Shown here in pieces: positions 36,001 through 48,097 of a stretch of 64,000 nt of DNA. The position numbers and the translations under genes are program-made. Below the pieces are notes generated by a model. The model was given only the letters and a program-made list of their open reading frames with translations. It was not told the origin of the DNA and did no database searches. Location: contig CAWZYM010000112.1 in NCBI GenBank assembly GCA_963966185.1, positions 221,777 to 285,776 on the forward strand, written 5' to 3'. Position 1 is the stretch's first letter; each line of letters opens with the position of its first letter. The DNA comes from Rhabditoides inermis. Lineage: Eukaryota > Nematoda > Chromadorea > Rhabditida > Rhabditidae.

Positions 36001-36834
36001 AAGTATTCTCCTATCGTAATCCTAAGGGAACGAAGCTGATCAAAGTATTCTCCTATCGTAATCCTAAGAGAACGAAGTAAATCAAAGTATTATCCTATCG
36101 TAATCCTAAGGAAACGAATCAGGTCCAATTATTTTCTCGCCTGTTCGTCAGCTCCTCGATCCCAACTCCCCACGACTTTGCGTGTCCAGGAGTGTCGAGT
36201 TCCGGGATGACGCGAATTCCACGGACGCGAGCAAACTCGATGAGATCCTGAACAAAGGAATTCAGCTCCACCCACTTTGGTCCCGCCCACCTTGATCTGC
36301 GGGATTGTGTAGACGTGTTTCGGAGAGTAGGCACCCTTGGCGAGATCCGGGTATACCTAGAATGAAGTCTGTCTCCTCTCTCTCTTTCTTTATCTCTCTC
36401 ACTCACGTACACGTTCTCTCACATGCCTCTTTCTGTTTTCCCTACCTCGCTCTTGTAGGGAAAGGCCTCGTTGTCGACGATATGCCAGTGGAACACGTTG
36501 AACTTATTCATCGACATCAGAGAAAGAATGGCTGGAATGAACTCGATGTGGTTTGTCGATTATTCTATACATCATCGTCTGGAATACCAATACGTTTTGC
36601 AGCGCGAGTAAATGACACAGATAGATAATTCCAATAATTCGGCTTTGGCAATGAATTCAGCGTTTTGCCCATCAAATTCGAAACATTATAAAAAATACAA
36701 TTAGCCAGTTCACCTTTGATCACGTCCACGTCAAAATAGTGTCTGGCAGTGTCGAGAAGGAGACCGCGGTGCGGGAAGCGGGGGTAGTCACGCACGGTGG
36801 CGAGACGGAGTCTGCAATGGTGATTCTCTCTCTC

Positions 36835-36890
<56 letters not shown>

Positions 36891-38011
36891 CCTCCCTCTC
36901 CCTCCCTCCCCCCTCTCTCTGTCATTGATTGTGATTGTGATGAAAAGCAGAAAGAAAGACGGGAAAGAAAGAGGGAGAAAGGGGTGTCGAACTCACTTGG
37001 CGCCCTTTGCATCGTGGTAGATGAGTTGCGAGTAGGTCTCGAGACCGCGCAGGATGCCCCAGCACTGCAAAATAAAATAGTTCTCGGTACTCACTACAGT
37101 ACGTTTCGGCATAATGAGAACATCATCCGCAGGCCTCTCCTGTTTCTGATCACTGTAATGTCTTTGGTGAAAAAGTTTTGGATTGCGAGAACATTGCACC
37201 TATTCGCTATTTAGCATTGAGAGTTCTTTGTCCGCTCACCTCATTAGCAGTGAGGACAGCGCCGTTCTGCTCCACTGTGAGCTTGTAGCTCTCGTCCATT
37301 CCGAGGCTGGGCAGATGGGGACACGCCTTCGTCACCAAGGAGAGCGTGAACTGGTTGGAGACGATGGAAGATGGCTGGAAGGAAGCATACTCCTACATAC
37401 CCACAATTTTGGGTTCCTACGGCGCTCCTCTAAGAATGGACTATGATCTATGATCGTATTGCCAAAGAATGAAACGAGAAGATTTCAACTTTGTGTAACT
37501 TTTCAGCATACGTTTCACCATAGTGTCTTAAACATCACAGTAAAGAACTCAATACCTTCACAGTATGTTGTTCATCAACTCGACCACTGCGAATAAATAA
37601 GCCTACCTCGCTCTCGCCACCTGCCATATTCTTGATGAGCTTCTCATACCGCTCCGCCGCCATCTTCACAACGTCACAGTCAGATCCGTGCACGATCTGA
37701 AAGACCATAAAGTACCATAAAGTACGGTACCCATACAATCGCTTCGGGACCCACCTTGAACTGCCTGACGTCGACGTCAATAACGCCAGTGTACTGGATA
37801 GATTGCGGGCGCGGCCAGATCTGGAAGGAGTGATTGACTGATTCACTGATTTACTGATCTAATCAACTGATCAACTGATCAATTGGTCCACTGATCTACT
37901 GATCTACTGATCTACCGATCCACAAACCTCTCCGCTCGTCCGGTGGTGCGGGTCGGGCCAGTCTGCACGAGAGGAGGAGAGCAAGAGGAGGGGGAGCAGT
38001 AGGTGGAACAT
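32883..38011 (-). CDS. hex-1: Beta-N-acetylhexosaminidase (GH20), 532 aa
   Basis: Eighteen exons in transcript order: 38011-37928, 37820-37755, 37696-37607, 37374-37240, 37064-36997, 36811-36714, 36531-36446, 36356-36291, 36247-36141, 34902-34809, 34745-34635, 34460-34353, 34155-34069, 33830-33781, 33727-33634, 33590-33540, 33349-33275, 33011-32883; 533 codons. There is a cleavable signal peptide ([15 protein letters not shown]). GH20 landmarks in order are [38 protein letters not shown], and the catalytic pair in [12 protein letters not shown] (Asp314, Glu315), then GGEAAMWAE and a C-terminal arm. The enzyme removes terminal GlcNAc/GalNAc from glycoconjugates, usually in the lysosome. The start follows a TTTTCAG acceptor. 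One intron (34903-36140) is a minisatellite with a GC donor. Confidence 0.95.
33049..33263. repeat. (GA)n tract in last hexosaminidase intron
   Basis: On the transcript strand this is CT/CCCT-rich; it occupies most of the intron between exons 33349-33275 and 33011-32883. Confidence 0.95.
34905..36135. repeat. 42-bp minisatellite, about 29 units, filling a hexosaminidase intron
   Basis: Head-to-tail units of about 42 bases; on the + strand each runs TTCTCCTATCGTAATCCTAA then GGGAACGAAGCAGATCAAAGTA. Units differ by a few substitutions and 1-bp gaps. The array starts a few bases inside one splice site (34902/34903) and ends a few bases inside the other (36140/36141), so the intron is essentially nothing but the repeat. 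On the transcript strand each unit carries TTCCCTTAGG, a decoy acceptor-like motif. Confidence 0.95.
37830..37925. repeat. ACTGATCT-type short tandem repeat in hexosaminidase intron 1
   Basis: Repeated ACTGATCTACTGATCT and ACTGATCAACTGATCA units with variation, occupying most of the first intron. Confidence 0.8.
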
Positions 38012-40601
38012 TACTGAAAAGTCAATTCTATTCGAGCAAGTGATTTATACAGATGAGTGACGACAACGACAAATATACCACGTGTGAGAGTGAGAGTGAG
38101 TGCACGATCGTTTGATGTTGGGCAACGATTATCTTATCGTAACTCGAATATGCGGTCATTCGGGAGAGTGATGCGTTAGTTACTGATAACAAGTTACTGT
38201 TTACTGATCACAAACTGAAAATGAAAGTGGAAATGATCAGCTGTTTTCGAGGGAGGGTGCGTATTTATATATTCCAGCCCTGAACAGATGTTCTCTTTTT
38301 CTCCAAACTGACTGACCAGATGTCTCTCTTCCAATTGACAAAGAGGTGACTTTTGGTCAAGGCAGGGTTTGACATTTCCAGATACTGTAATTTGAATAGG
38401 GGTTTTCATTCAAAGCACAAAAATACAAATTAGCCAGTTCACCTTTAATCACGTCCACGTCAAAGTAGTGTCTGGCAGTGTCGAGTAGGAGACCGCGGTG
38501 CGGGAAGCGGGCAGTTGTGTATGACGTTGTAATTACATTTTATTGGGTATGAATATGAATTAATACAGATCTGGGTCGCGATTTCTATCGTTGTTTTTCT
38601 TTGTTTTTCGTTATTACGAATTCCCGAAGGACCCTGGATGGGAGAATATGCCCGAGTGGTGGTGTGCGTAGTTGGAGCGAGGAGCGAGCCTCGATTTTTG
38701 GCTGCCCAGCATTTTCTGCACAAATACACTGCGCGTCTATGGCCACAATGCAATCCTTCTAAACAATCACCGAGTGCCTCTCCAACCCCCATGCCCCTTG
38801 AGTGGTCGCTTGTTATTTTTTATATAGTTTTTTTTTATATTTATCCATGTGATTGGCATTCATATCCCGAAGCAGTGCCGTTGTTTTGATTTGAGTGTTA
38901 TTTTATAGTGACACGAGGCGGAATGAAAACACTTGACTCGGCGTTTATAGTTTAGTGAATGACAGCATGAACTTACTATGTTTAGAGAGTGTTGCATTGA
39001 TTGGAGGTGTGGGGAGACCCTTTCAGTCTAGGGGATAACTGCTATTCATGCAAATCCAGTCTGCCTAAAACGCCTATTATGTGATTGGCCCTATGCAAAT
39101 TCGGGGTGGCGCGTATCCGTATGATCGATAGACACTAATGTTTGCCTTGTCTGAACGGTTATTCGGTTTCCTTCCTTTTAAAGATCTCTCTCTCTCTCCC
39201 CCTCTCTCGCCCCTTCTCTTTCTCTCTCGCTATCTCTCCAGTTTTCTCTCGGGGTCTTCAAATAGCTAGCTGTCAGAGTAAATCACCGAAAGACCTATGC
39301 GAGTATAGGGGTGATTGGATAGCTTGTCCACTTTAATAGTTCTCTTTCCCTGTCTGCTTCTCTCGAATGCTGCGCTCTCTCGGTCATCTCCGACCCGCCT
39401 CCCAGAAGAGATCGGTTTAGGCCTGTCTCTCACGCAGACTGATCGAGATTGATTCGGCTAATCGGGGATCTTGTATGTAGCTCATTATTATTTCATCCGT
39501 GTTACTGGAAGTTGCATATTTCCACAGTTTTCACAATTTGCACGTCTCCAAAACTGGTTGCTTGCAGGGCACTTTTGATGAATTGTTGTGGCTACGCATC
39601 GCATATCACATTTATCATCCGCCAATCAGTGTGTTTATTGATTGCCCCGATCGGTTTGTCCACACGCGTTTTTTTTTTGCTGGACACTAGTGCTAACTGC
39701 GTGAAACATCTGTGTTTCGCAGTCATTTAGAACAGAACCAGTGGTTTTGATTTCGCCGCCGTCTCGCACACTCCTCGCTCACAACGCCCTCTCGCCGCCT
39801 CTCACTGCGCACTCACTACGCTCTCACGGCCAGCCCCCTGGTTCCCGCCAAATTTGAATACACACGCCTCTCTCTCACCACCCTTTGGGCGTGCTTTCTC
39901 TCCCGGTGACTTATCTGGCGGCTCATCGCTCAAAATTGTCGCGTGTTTTATGCAGGACGTGTTGACACATGGTAATTTTTGTTCGCACCGCTTGTTTTAA
40001 GAAATGTGGATCATCGATATCATCATGAGTTTGATATTTAAAAAAAAACAAAAATTTGCATGAACTGTATAATCTTGTACAATTACTGTTGACGTATAAT
40101 TATTATATTTACTGCGACTTGACGTTCACTTGTTGCCTGTCAGATTTTAATAATTTCGCGCGCTTTTTGTTGTTTTGTTGTTGTTTTCCTTGTTGTTCGA
40201 TTGTCGGTGTTTGTTGTGAAGTTAACTACTTTTTGACGTTTCTTATGAGCAATACTAGAAATTCCTGTCGTCTGGATCACTTTCTTCTCTCAATTCGATC
40301 CGACTATTTTGCGAAACGCAACTCACACGTCTCACTCACTGCGTTGTTTGTGCTGTTGCGCAGTGTCTGTCATGATTCTATTTCCCTCCGTTTTGGTTGC
40401 AGTTCCAATATTTTAAGCACGTATCATTCCAAGTCTCTCAATCCTCTATTGTTCCCATCCGTCAGGTGTGTCTCACAAACGCAAACGCACGACTTTCGCG
40501 CGACACCTTCACGCTCGCTGTAACAATAACGTGTCACTCACTACTATTCGCGTATCTAATTTCATTTACATCACGACATTACATTTATATAGGGTGCCTG
40601 T
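38012..40601. other. Divergent intergenic, hexosaminidase and FReD gene
   Basis: About 2.6 kb between divergently oriented starts, likely holding promoters for both. It contains a duplicated hexosaminidase exon fragment (38418-38511), two ATGCAAAT octamers (39048-39055, 39093-39100) and one in reverse (40054-40061), and CT-rich sequence at 39184-39246. No further gene is seen. Confidence 0.5.
38418..38511 (-). pseudogene. Partial second copy of a hexosaminidase exon
   Basis: This stretch repeats 36694-36774: intron end AAATACAATTAGCCAG, the donor side, and the coding part for the [22 protein letters not shown] segment. The three coding differences (ATC/ATT, TAT/TAC, CTT/CTA) are all silent. 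It stops in mid-exon and lies about 430 bases upstream of the gene's own start. Confidence 0.8.
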
Positions 40602-42471
40602 ATGCGCGGCACGTACAAGTCAGACGGTCCGTACGGCGGCGGAGGCTACGGCAGAGGTGCGTAGTACGCGGGAAACTTTAATTAATCCCCGTTCTTTCAG
40701 GCGGCATGGACAACAGCGAGCTCGATCCGTGCATCGCCGCCGAGGCGCGAATGAAGAAGAGCGTCATGAGCAGTCGGTGAGTCTTTTTTCCTAACTTACA
40801 CAATATATGCTTCACATTATGCTTTATACTCGATACGGTTATTTGGTTTAATATTGAATCGGTTTCTCTTCTCTACATACGTCTTTCGCACATCTGTACT
40901 CGATCATGTTTCCTCCACACTGCTTCCGCGGTGGTTAACGGCGTTGTGTTTATTTGCAGACGTCAATCATCGTTACAAACAACGTTACAACAGCCATGTC
41001 GTTTTGAACGCGCATCGTTAAATCTCTGGAATTTATGCGTGGTATACGGTTTTGGAGCAAATCACCAGTGGCGACGAAAATGCACTGCAGACGTTTCATG
41101 ACGCTGTTTTTTTGTGAGGGACGAGGCTATTTTGGAGCGAGGGGAGGCAAGCGAACGCATCTCTCCTCCCCCTCTCATCAGCTGCTAGAAAACCAAGTAC
41201 GCGAAGTGACAGCGAGCCCTTATATTATTCATTCAATGCGGCTCCGAATAAGATATGCGATGCGAGCGAGAGTGGGAGGAGAGAGTCGCGGGAGTAGCAC
41301 GGAGAAAAAGGAAAAGCCACCCGGTAGAAAGTGAGGCTCACCTCGGCTCCTCCTCGATTTACCCCCCCAGCTATTTTTCTGATATTGCTGCTGAAGCTGG
41401 TGCTGTTGTGATTGGTTCCACTGGTGATTGGTTCCCTCCCTGATGGCGCCTCTGGTTCACATGACCGACTGCGAACCGCAGTTGGTCAAGCAAAAGTGTG
41501 ATGTGGAAGTGGAGAAGACGCGCACCACGAGGTATTGTATGTTTCAACCATACGTCGTATACTCGAGGTCATGGAAAATGTAATGAAGTCTTCGTGTTCC
41601 GTTGTGGTCGGGATTTACAAGTATTAGGTGGATCACTTGATCCCAGGGTCGATGGCAATCTCAATGCCTACTATTCATCACGAAGCGTCTGCTTGTCCCA
41701 CTTGTATACTATACTCGAGATCATGCATAAAAATCAATTCCTATCATGTGTGTATGCGAACTTGATTCGACTCTTTTCCAGCACGAAGCGTCTTCTCCTG
41801 CTCGCCCTGCTCCTCCTGCTCCTCCTGCTGGTGCTGGGTGTGGTGCTGGTGCTGCTCCTCTCCCCCGAGACTGACCCCAGCCACGTCGACTACGACACAC
41901 ACAAGCAGCCGCCCAAGATGGTGGGTACAGTTCTTCTCCAGCTGATTCACGCTATCTCATTTCATTATCACGACATTATCCATGCGTTTGGTTTGCCTAT
42001 TATCGCTACTATCACGTTCTATGGAATTATGCCCTGGCTGGATCATATTCTGCGCGGGCCGCGGGTGTTTTTTGATGCGGGAGCGGCATGATGAGTGTTG
42101 TTGTGTTGTTCGAGAGAGAGAGCGCTTGCGAGAACGGTCATTTCTAGTTTTTTTCCATGGTAATTTGGAACGCGCCAGCTGCATCCCTTTAGCACTGGTG
42201 GGGTGGGGATACTTTGCACAATGTACGTGCGCTGTGAATGTGAATCTAGTCTGTCAATGCCTTTTTGAACGCTGCGCGCATGCAGAATGCAGGGAGCAAG
42301 AACGCTGAGCCGCAACATGGAATCATGCATAGCGAGAGAGCGCTCTCTGGTTTTTGCGGGAGGGGGGGGGGGCGAGAGCATCTCTCTCTATGCTGTGAAT
42401 TGCGCATGAGATTAAGGTATGGGATGAAAGTGATGTTCAATGTCAGCGTGTGATATCGTGTTGCTCTCTAT

Positions 42472-42510
<39 letters not shown>

Positions 42511-42638
42511 GGAGGGGGGGGGGAGAGTACAGGGATTGCAACCCTATATGCATTCAGCATTCCGGTTGGATGCGCTTCTATTGTGAGGCGGGTGACGGCT
42601 GGCTGAGTTCGGGAGGAGTGATTGGAGGGGAATGAGTG

Positions 42639-42669
<31 letters not shown>

Positions 42670-45600
42670 TACAGGTGGTTTTTGATGAGTCGGCGCAATA
42701 GGGTCAGGGGTTATTGCCAGGTTATTGCTAGGTGGGGCGGAAACATTCCTGTGTAGTAGAAGTGTTTCATGTTCAGAAGAAATGTTTGATAACGTGAGCA
42801 AAAAGTCTGCTTTGTTTCGATAGATTTGCACATGTTGTGATATCGAGGTGAAAGGTAATGCATGCATTACGTTTTCCCGTGTTGAGTTGTGAAATTGCGT
42901 GTTTCTCTGATTCTGCAAAGTGGGAGCAAAGGTAAGAGGGAAGAGGGTTTTGAGGCGGTGAAACCACGTGATTGCTGTTTGGCAGTTGCAAGACGTGGCA
43001 AGGTTGTAGTTGAGCAGTGGGTGGTCTCTCGTCGCTGGCTATTGCGTATTGCGCCAGAAGCCAACAAGTGTCCGACAGCGAGTTCCCCTTAAATGAAAGG
43101 AAGTGCGGTCGTGCGCGCCTTACGCCTCGGCATATTATGTGTAAGTAGGGCAATGGGGGGAGAGTAGAGGGCCGAGTGCGCGAGTGTGTTGTCGTTTCAC
43201 GTTTGTCAACTGGTTGCGAAGGTGGAGTAGGGGAAATAGGAAGAACGGCAGACTTTGTAGGGAAGTAGGGATGCGAATTTGATATATATATATGTCCATT
43301 TCAAATAGAGAAGAGATGTTTAACGAATATAAGGAGAGCGATTCAATCGTTTTATTATTCGTTAAAAAATCGTGAATGTTCCAGTCTGTGTTGATACTTA
43401 TTTTTGGTGGACTTGCTTCGAATACCGAAAGTTTGATGGTTTGTGTAAGACGTGAGTCGTGAGTGTCGTAAAGATCGAACGGTTGGCTCGCCTCCCGCCA
43501 CTATCACTTAACGATGCGCGCGAATAGCCTCTTAGCCGCTTTGGATAGAGGCGCAGATAGGTCCTGGATTCTCGAAACGCAATTGCGTCGGCTGTCGGCC
43601 GTCGGCTGTAAATCACGAAGCAATGGCCGGTGTGTTGTGAATGTGCGGGAGGTTGATGGGCCCTCGTTTAGACTGGGCGAATGGGGTGAAGATGGGGGCG
43701 ATTGTGTTTCATCTCAACTCTCGCCCCGCGTATTCACACCTGCGCACTGGCGGCGAGATGAGAGGCGATGTGCCGCCTGAGGGCTGATGGGGATAGTGAG
43801 TGTATATCACTGGGGGTTATGCTACGGGGTCGGAAGGAAGGGGCTAGGTTGTGTTTTCAGGAGAATGAGACGCTGTCTGTCTCTCCGGGACCGACGTTCC
43901 CGCGGAGTGACAAGCAGTTGCTCCAATCTGCCGCGCCTATCGTTAGGGTGCCCATAGTGAACAAATACGCAGAGGGAAAGGTTGGGGCAATGAAGTGGAG
44001 TGGAGTGGTTGTGAATATCGTCATGTGATACGAGTTCATAGGCTGGTATTGTGATTGTAACGTGCACTGTGGTATTCTAGTTGTGTGCAACGTATTAGAC
44101 GTGGTATTGTGGTGAGGTGTGATGACTGATGATTGCTTGTATTGTGTGCGACTAATTCATGTAGGAGCAATGAGTGAGTCATATTGTTACACTGAGATGA
44201 ATCATGGAGGAGGGAGACAGTCTGGTGGTGTGTAAAAGACAAGTGAGCAAAGGGCGTGCCTTGCACTGTTTTGCGCACGCTTTTTTTTCGAGTGTGACTG
44301 TCATTTTCGGTCGGAATTGTTTGATGGGATTGGCTGGCAGTTGACGGAAAGAGGGAAAGAATATGTGTGATGAATGGGGACAATCGAATACCGTCTTTTC
44401 ATACTCGGAGTGGAATGAGGAATCGCAATGCGCGACCGACCAACACTATAATTATCGCATTTTGCGTGCTCCAAGTGGCGGCGAGTATTTCTGGAAATGT
44501 GCGAGGAAAGAAGAAGGGAGATGGTATGCGGTAAATTTTATGTGGTGCCTGGTGCGTGGAAAAATTGGAACGGGATGTTGAAATTAAAATTGTATGGTTA
44601 TGGTTTATCGTGCACCGTGGTGCGGAATTTCAAAGCATTGTCGAAGTACGCATTAGTAAAACCGAAGCAATGTAGGTGTACTTTGTGGCTGCCACTGTTG
44701 CATTTACGGTGGGTGGTTTGAAACGAGAGGACGGGTAGACGGGTCGTATTGACGTTTAACACTGCACACTGTTGTGATTTGTGTTTGAAACGTATAGATT
44801 GCGGTATGCGGTCTACTACCATGAGCTATGACTTGTCTTTCAGACCTCGCTGGACTATGACAGTGGTGACGAAGCGGAGCAGCAGCAACAGCAGCAGCCA
44901 CTCATGCAGCAGGCAGCGGAGACCAAGCCGACCAGGTGGGGAGGGGGGATGTTCAGATCCTGAAGAAGATGAAAGGAATGTGAAGCGTGTTTTGGTTATT
45001 TTCATTTCTGCAAAAGATGGCAACTTGGCAACCATGAGTAGGGGTGTGGTTGTGGTATGTACATACTTGGACAATGCAATGGCCGGTATTGGATTTGTAG
45101 AATGGGGGATACACTGATACAGCATTGGGTCAGTTGCATGTGGATATGTGTATGTGAGGTAGTGAAGCGTATTTTATGAATAAAAAAACTTTTTTGAGTA
45201 GTTGAGAGTGATGCCTTTGATTGGTTCAGACACCGGCACAAGTTTTTGGCGACCGAATTTGAATATGAAGTGAAGGTGGAACGGTTTGTCGGGAGTTGTA
45301 GAGTAAGAGATAATATTGAAATTGAACCCATGTGTTGAGGCCACCGTCGACGAGGCGAAGACCGCCACCCGTTCGAGTCACCTCGGGGACCAAGCGACCC
45401 GTGCCGGCGGTGAGAGGGAGAGGGGGAGCAGAGAGATAACCATTCAGGTGCGAACGACTGCGACTTCTACGACGACGACGACGACGTCTGTGCCTGTGAC
45501 GACGACGACGACCGAGTACGTGCTGCATGTGCAGGTGGGTGTGGCTGGAAAGAGAGGGGGGGGGGAAGGAAAGAGTGTCTGGAACGATGAGTCGATGTGA

Positions 45601-47441
45601 GTGCAAACATCTTTTCGGTGGAGTGTAGTCTTACTGATTCTGATGGATTTCTAAATAGGTTGAAGTGTTGCTGTAATATGTGTTGTGTGTTGTGAGAATT
45701 GCAATACGTTTCATATTAGCATTGTGTTGTTTGGGAAAAGTGATCTGGTAAACATTCACGATTGCGAAAATTTGAGAGTATTCTGCTTCGGTGAAACATA
45801 TTGTGAACGGGTGTTGAATTTGCATCACAATGTTTTACATTTACTGCATGTTCAGGTCGAGCCTATGACCACCCTCGCTTCTTCCTCGGACCGACCCATC
45901 TACAAGCTGCTCAGCGACGACATCAAGAAGGTGCTGGAGTCGATTTTTTTCATTATCGATCATAGATTTATTGATCGTTCAGGAGTGCTCGGACTTTATC
46001 GTCGATGGCCTAGGCGACGGCATATACAATGTGTCGCCGGACGGAGGAGAGCCGATTCAGGTACGGTAGATCGGTAGGGATTACTGTATTGGTACTGTTG
46101 TCGTCGTTTTGATCTCTGATTTCTGCTTGATTTGATGTGGCACTAGTGACTTGTTTTTTTAAGGTTCTGTGTCTCTTCGACTCTGAGGGCCGCGCCTGGG
46201 CTGTGATGCACGAGTGAGTTGATCATGGCATTACTTGTGTAATCTCAGAGTTGTTATACAATGTAACTGGTACTTTTATGTTGATTGTTGTATATTTTGT
46301 ATAGTGGAGCGGTTCACGAGTGAGTTGGAGTCGGCGCGTTTCCTCTATTAAAACGAATCTAACTGTTACTCTGATGTGTGCATGCTGAAACGTATTGTAT
46401 GGGGTATTCGGTGTTTTCTTGGTTTTTTTCTATATTTTTTCTCTTGTTTTTTCATTGTGTGTGAATCTGTGGGTGACATGTTCTATTTGCAGGCGGTTCG
46501 ACGGCCGCACGCCCTTCTACAACCACACGATGGCCGAGTACGCCAAGGGATTCGGACGGGTGAGTGGAGATGGGGATATTGATTCATCGATTGAATTGAC
46601 TCATTGATTTCAGATTGACGGCGAGCACTGGCTGGGACTGGACAATATGCACCGACTGGCTGGCGAGTGGCGAGTGCTGAGGTGAGTGATTAGTGATTTA
46701 TCGATTGACTTGATAATCAGTAGATTATTGATTCATCGATTGATTGATTTGCAGGATCGAGTTGCACGGCGACTTTTGCGACATTGACGTGCATGGCAGC
46801 AAGTGCAACGGACAGCCGGACGGGTTCTGGTGGGGAGAGTGGAGGTTCCAGGTGGGTTTATCTGTCTGTCTCTCTCCCTCTCTCTATTTCTCTCTCTCTC
46901 TCTCTCTCTCAAAGTTTTTTCTTCATCTTCAAAATGTGGCGTATAACACTATATTGTTTTCATATTAATGCAGCGTCTCATGTGTTTTGAGTGGTTCATA
47001 GTTTTCATGGTTTTAGGAGTTGTCTGATGAGTGTTTTTGCAGTTGTCGGGCGCGTCTGACATATACCGTCTGGGCCTGTCGACCATGCTGCGTGGCAACC
47101 TCACCCTCAAGGGCAAGGACGATCGGTGGGTGCGGGTAAGAGATGTGGAGGAGAGAGAGAGGGAGAAGAGAGTCGACTGGATAGAGACGTACTATGCATG
47201 ATGGTTGATAATGGTTGTTTATGAAGGCTGCGTGACATCCATATCGTAAACGACGACTTGCAATGTTGTAATTGTCGTTGAATCTTTGATTTTGTCGAAT
47301 AATAGAGTGGCATTTATATATTGGCAGGTTCTTCATGCTGAACAATGGCCAGCGGTTCACGACTCTGGAGTCGGACAATGACAACTTCCAGGGAGGCAGC
47401 TGCGCACAGTTCAAGAACTTTGGGTGAGTGTGTGTGTGAGA

Positions 47442-47490
<49 letters not shown>

Positions 47491-48097
47491 AGAGAGAGGG
47501 GGAGAGAGAGAAATGGAGGAGGATACTGTTTTCAGTGGTTGGTGGCACAAGGACTGTACGTACACGTCTCTCAATGGAATGTACGGAGATACGAGCTTCA
47601 AGTACAGGTGGGTGATGCTGGGGTTGTTGATGTTTATGTATTTATGAAAACGAGTATGTTTCACAAGGCTTGATGAAAATACAATTAATGAAATAGATAG
47701 TACATATAGCAAGCAGATTCTGAGAAATTGAGCATAGGAGTACACCTGAATAGTTTCAAGTTTGAATAATACGTTTCTTTGATTGGATTCACTGTGCAGC
47801 TGTTGTTTTGAAATTAATAAGATGAATGAAAAGGAATGAGGCAGAAAAATGTTGATGATATAGTATAGATTTCTTGAGAATAGTGCTTCACAAATGTGTT
47901 CATAGCTCATTCTGCAGTCTAACGGCTACAATGAGTTTGCGTTTCTACGGTTGTGTGTTGCTGTGTTGCATAATTTCGCATGTTATTGCAGGTACCAGAT
48001 GTGGTTCCTGGAGCGCGAGAACAGCTCGACCAAGTTCCACCTGCACCCGAAGCGGAGTAGGATGATGGTGCGGGCGGTGGAGGCGGGAGACGAGTGA
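40602..48097 (+). CDS. Type II membrane protein with fibrinogen-related domain, about 476 aa
   Basis: Exons 40602-40656, 40701-40776, 41782-41920, 43861-43980 (probable cassette), 44844-44935, 45340-45409, 45448-45534, 45856-45930, 45983-46060, 46164-46213, 46493-46559, 46614-46681, 46755-46851, 47043-47125, 47328-47423, 47536-47607 and 47992-48097 join in phase, 477 codons. A short cytoplasmic N-terminus is followed by one strong transmembrane helix (LLLLALLLLLLLVLGVV) and no signal peptide. A Gln-rich, then Thr-rich stalk (TSTTTTTTS) follows. From about residue 239 comes a fibrinogen C-terminal domain: ECSDFIVDG, DGRTPFYNHTMAEYAKGFG, HWLGLDNMHRL, the NFQGGSCAQF segment and GGWWHKDC. This layout resembles FIBCD1-type ectodomain lectins that bind acetylated sugars; the ligand here is unknown. 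A second possible first exon lies at 41443-41531. Confidence 0.85.
41443..41531 (+). CDS. Alternative first exon of the FReD gene
   Basis: ATG 41443 opens a 29-codon frame (MAPLVHMTDCEPQLVK...) that ends at GAG/GTATTG in phase 2, the same phase as exon 40701-40776. It would splice directly to the transmembrane exon at 41782. The protein would be 462 residues with a different cytoplasmic tail (acidic and Cys-bearing instead of Gly/Tyr-rich). Confidence 0.5.
43861..43980 (+). CDS. Probable 40-codon cassette exon of the FReD gene
   Basis: It lies between TTTTCAG and GTTGGG inside a 2.9-kb intron. The 120 bases are open, phase 0 at both ends, and read ENETLSVSPGPTFPRSDKQL..VNKYAEGK, a composition like the neighbouring stalk. 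Including or skipping it keeps the frame. Confidence 0.55.

Noticed and set aside
34905..36135. Could the 42-bp array be a CRISPR array?
   Set aside because: There are no unique spacers between constant repeats; every unit is the same throughout with point changes. It lies inside a eukaryotic intron.
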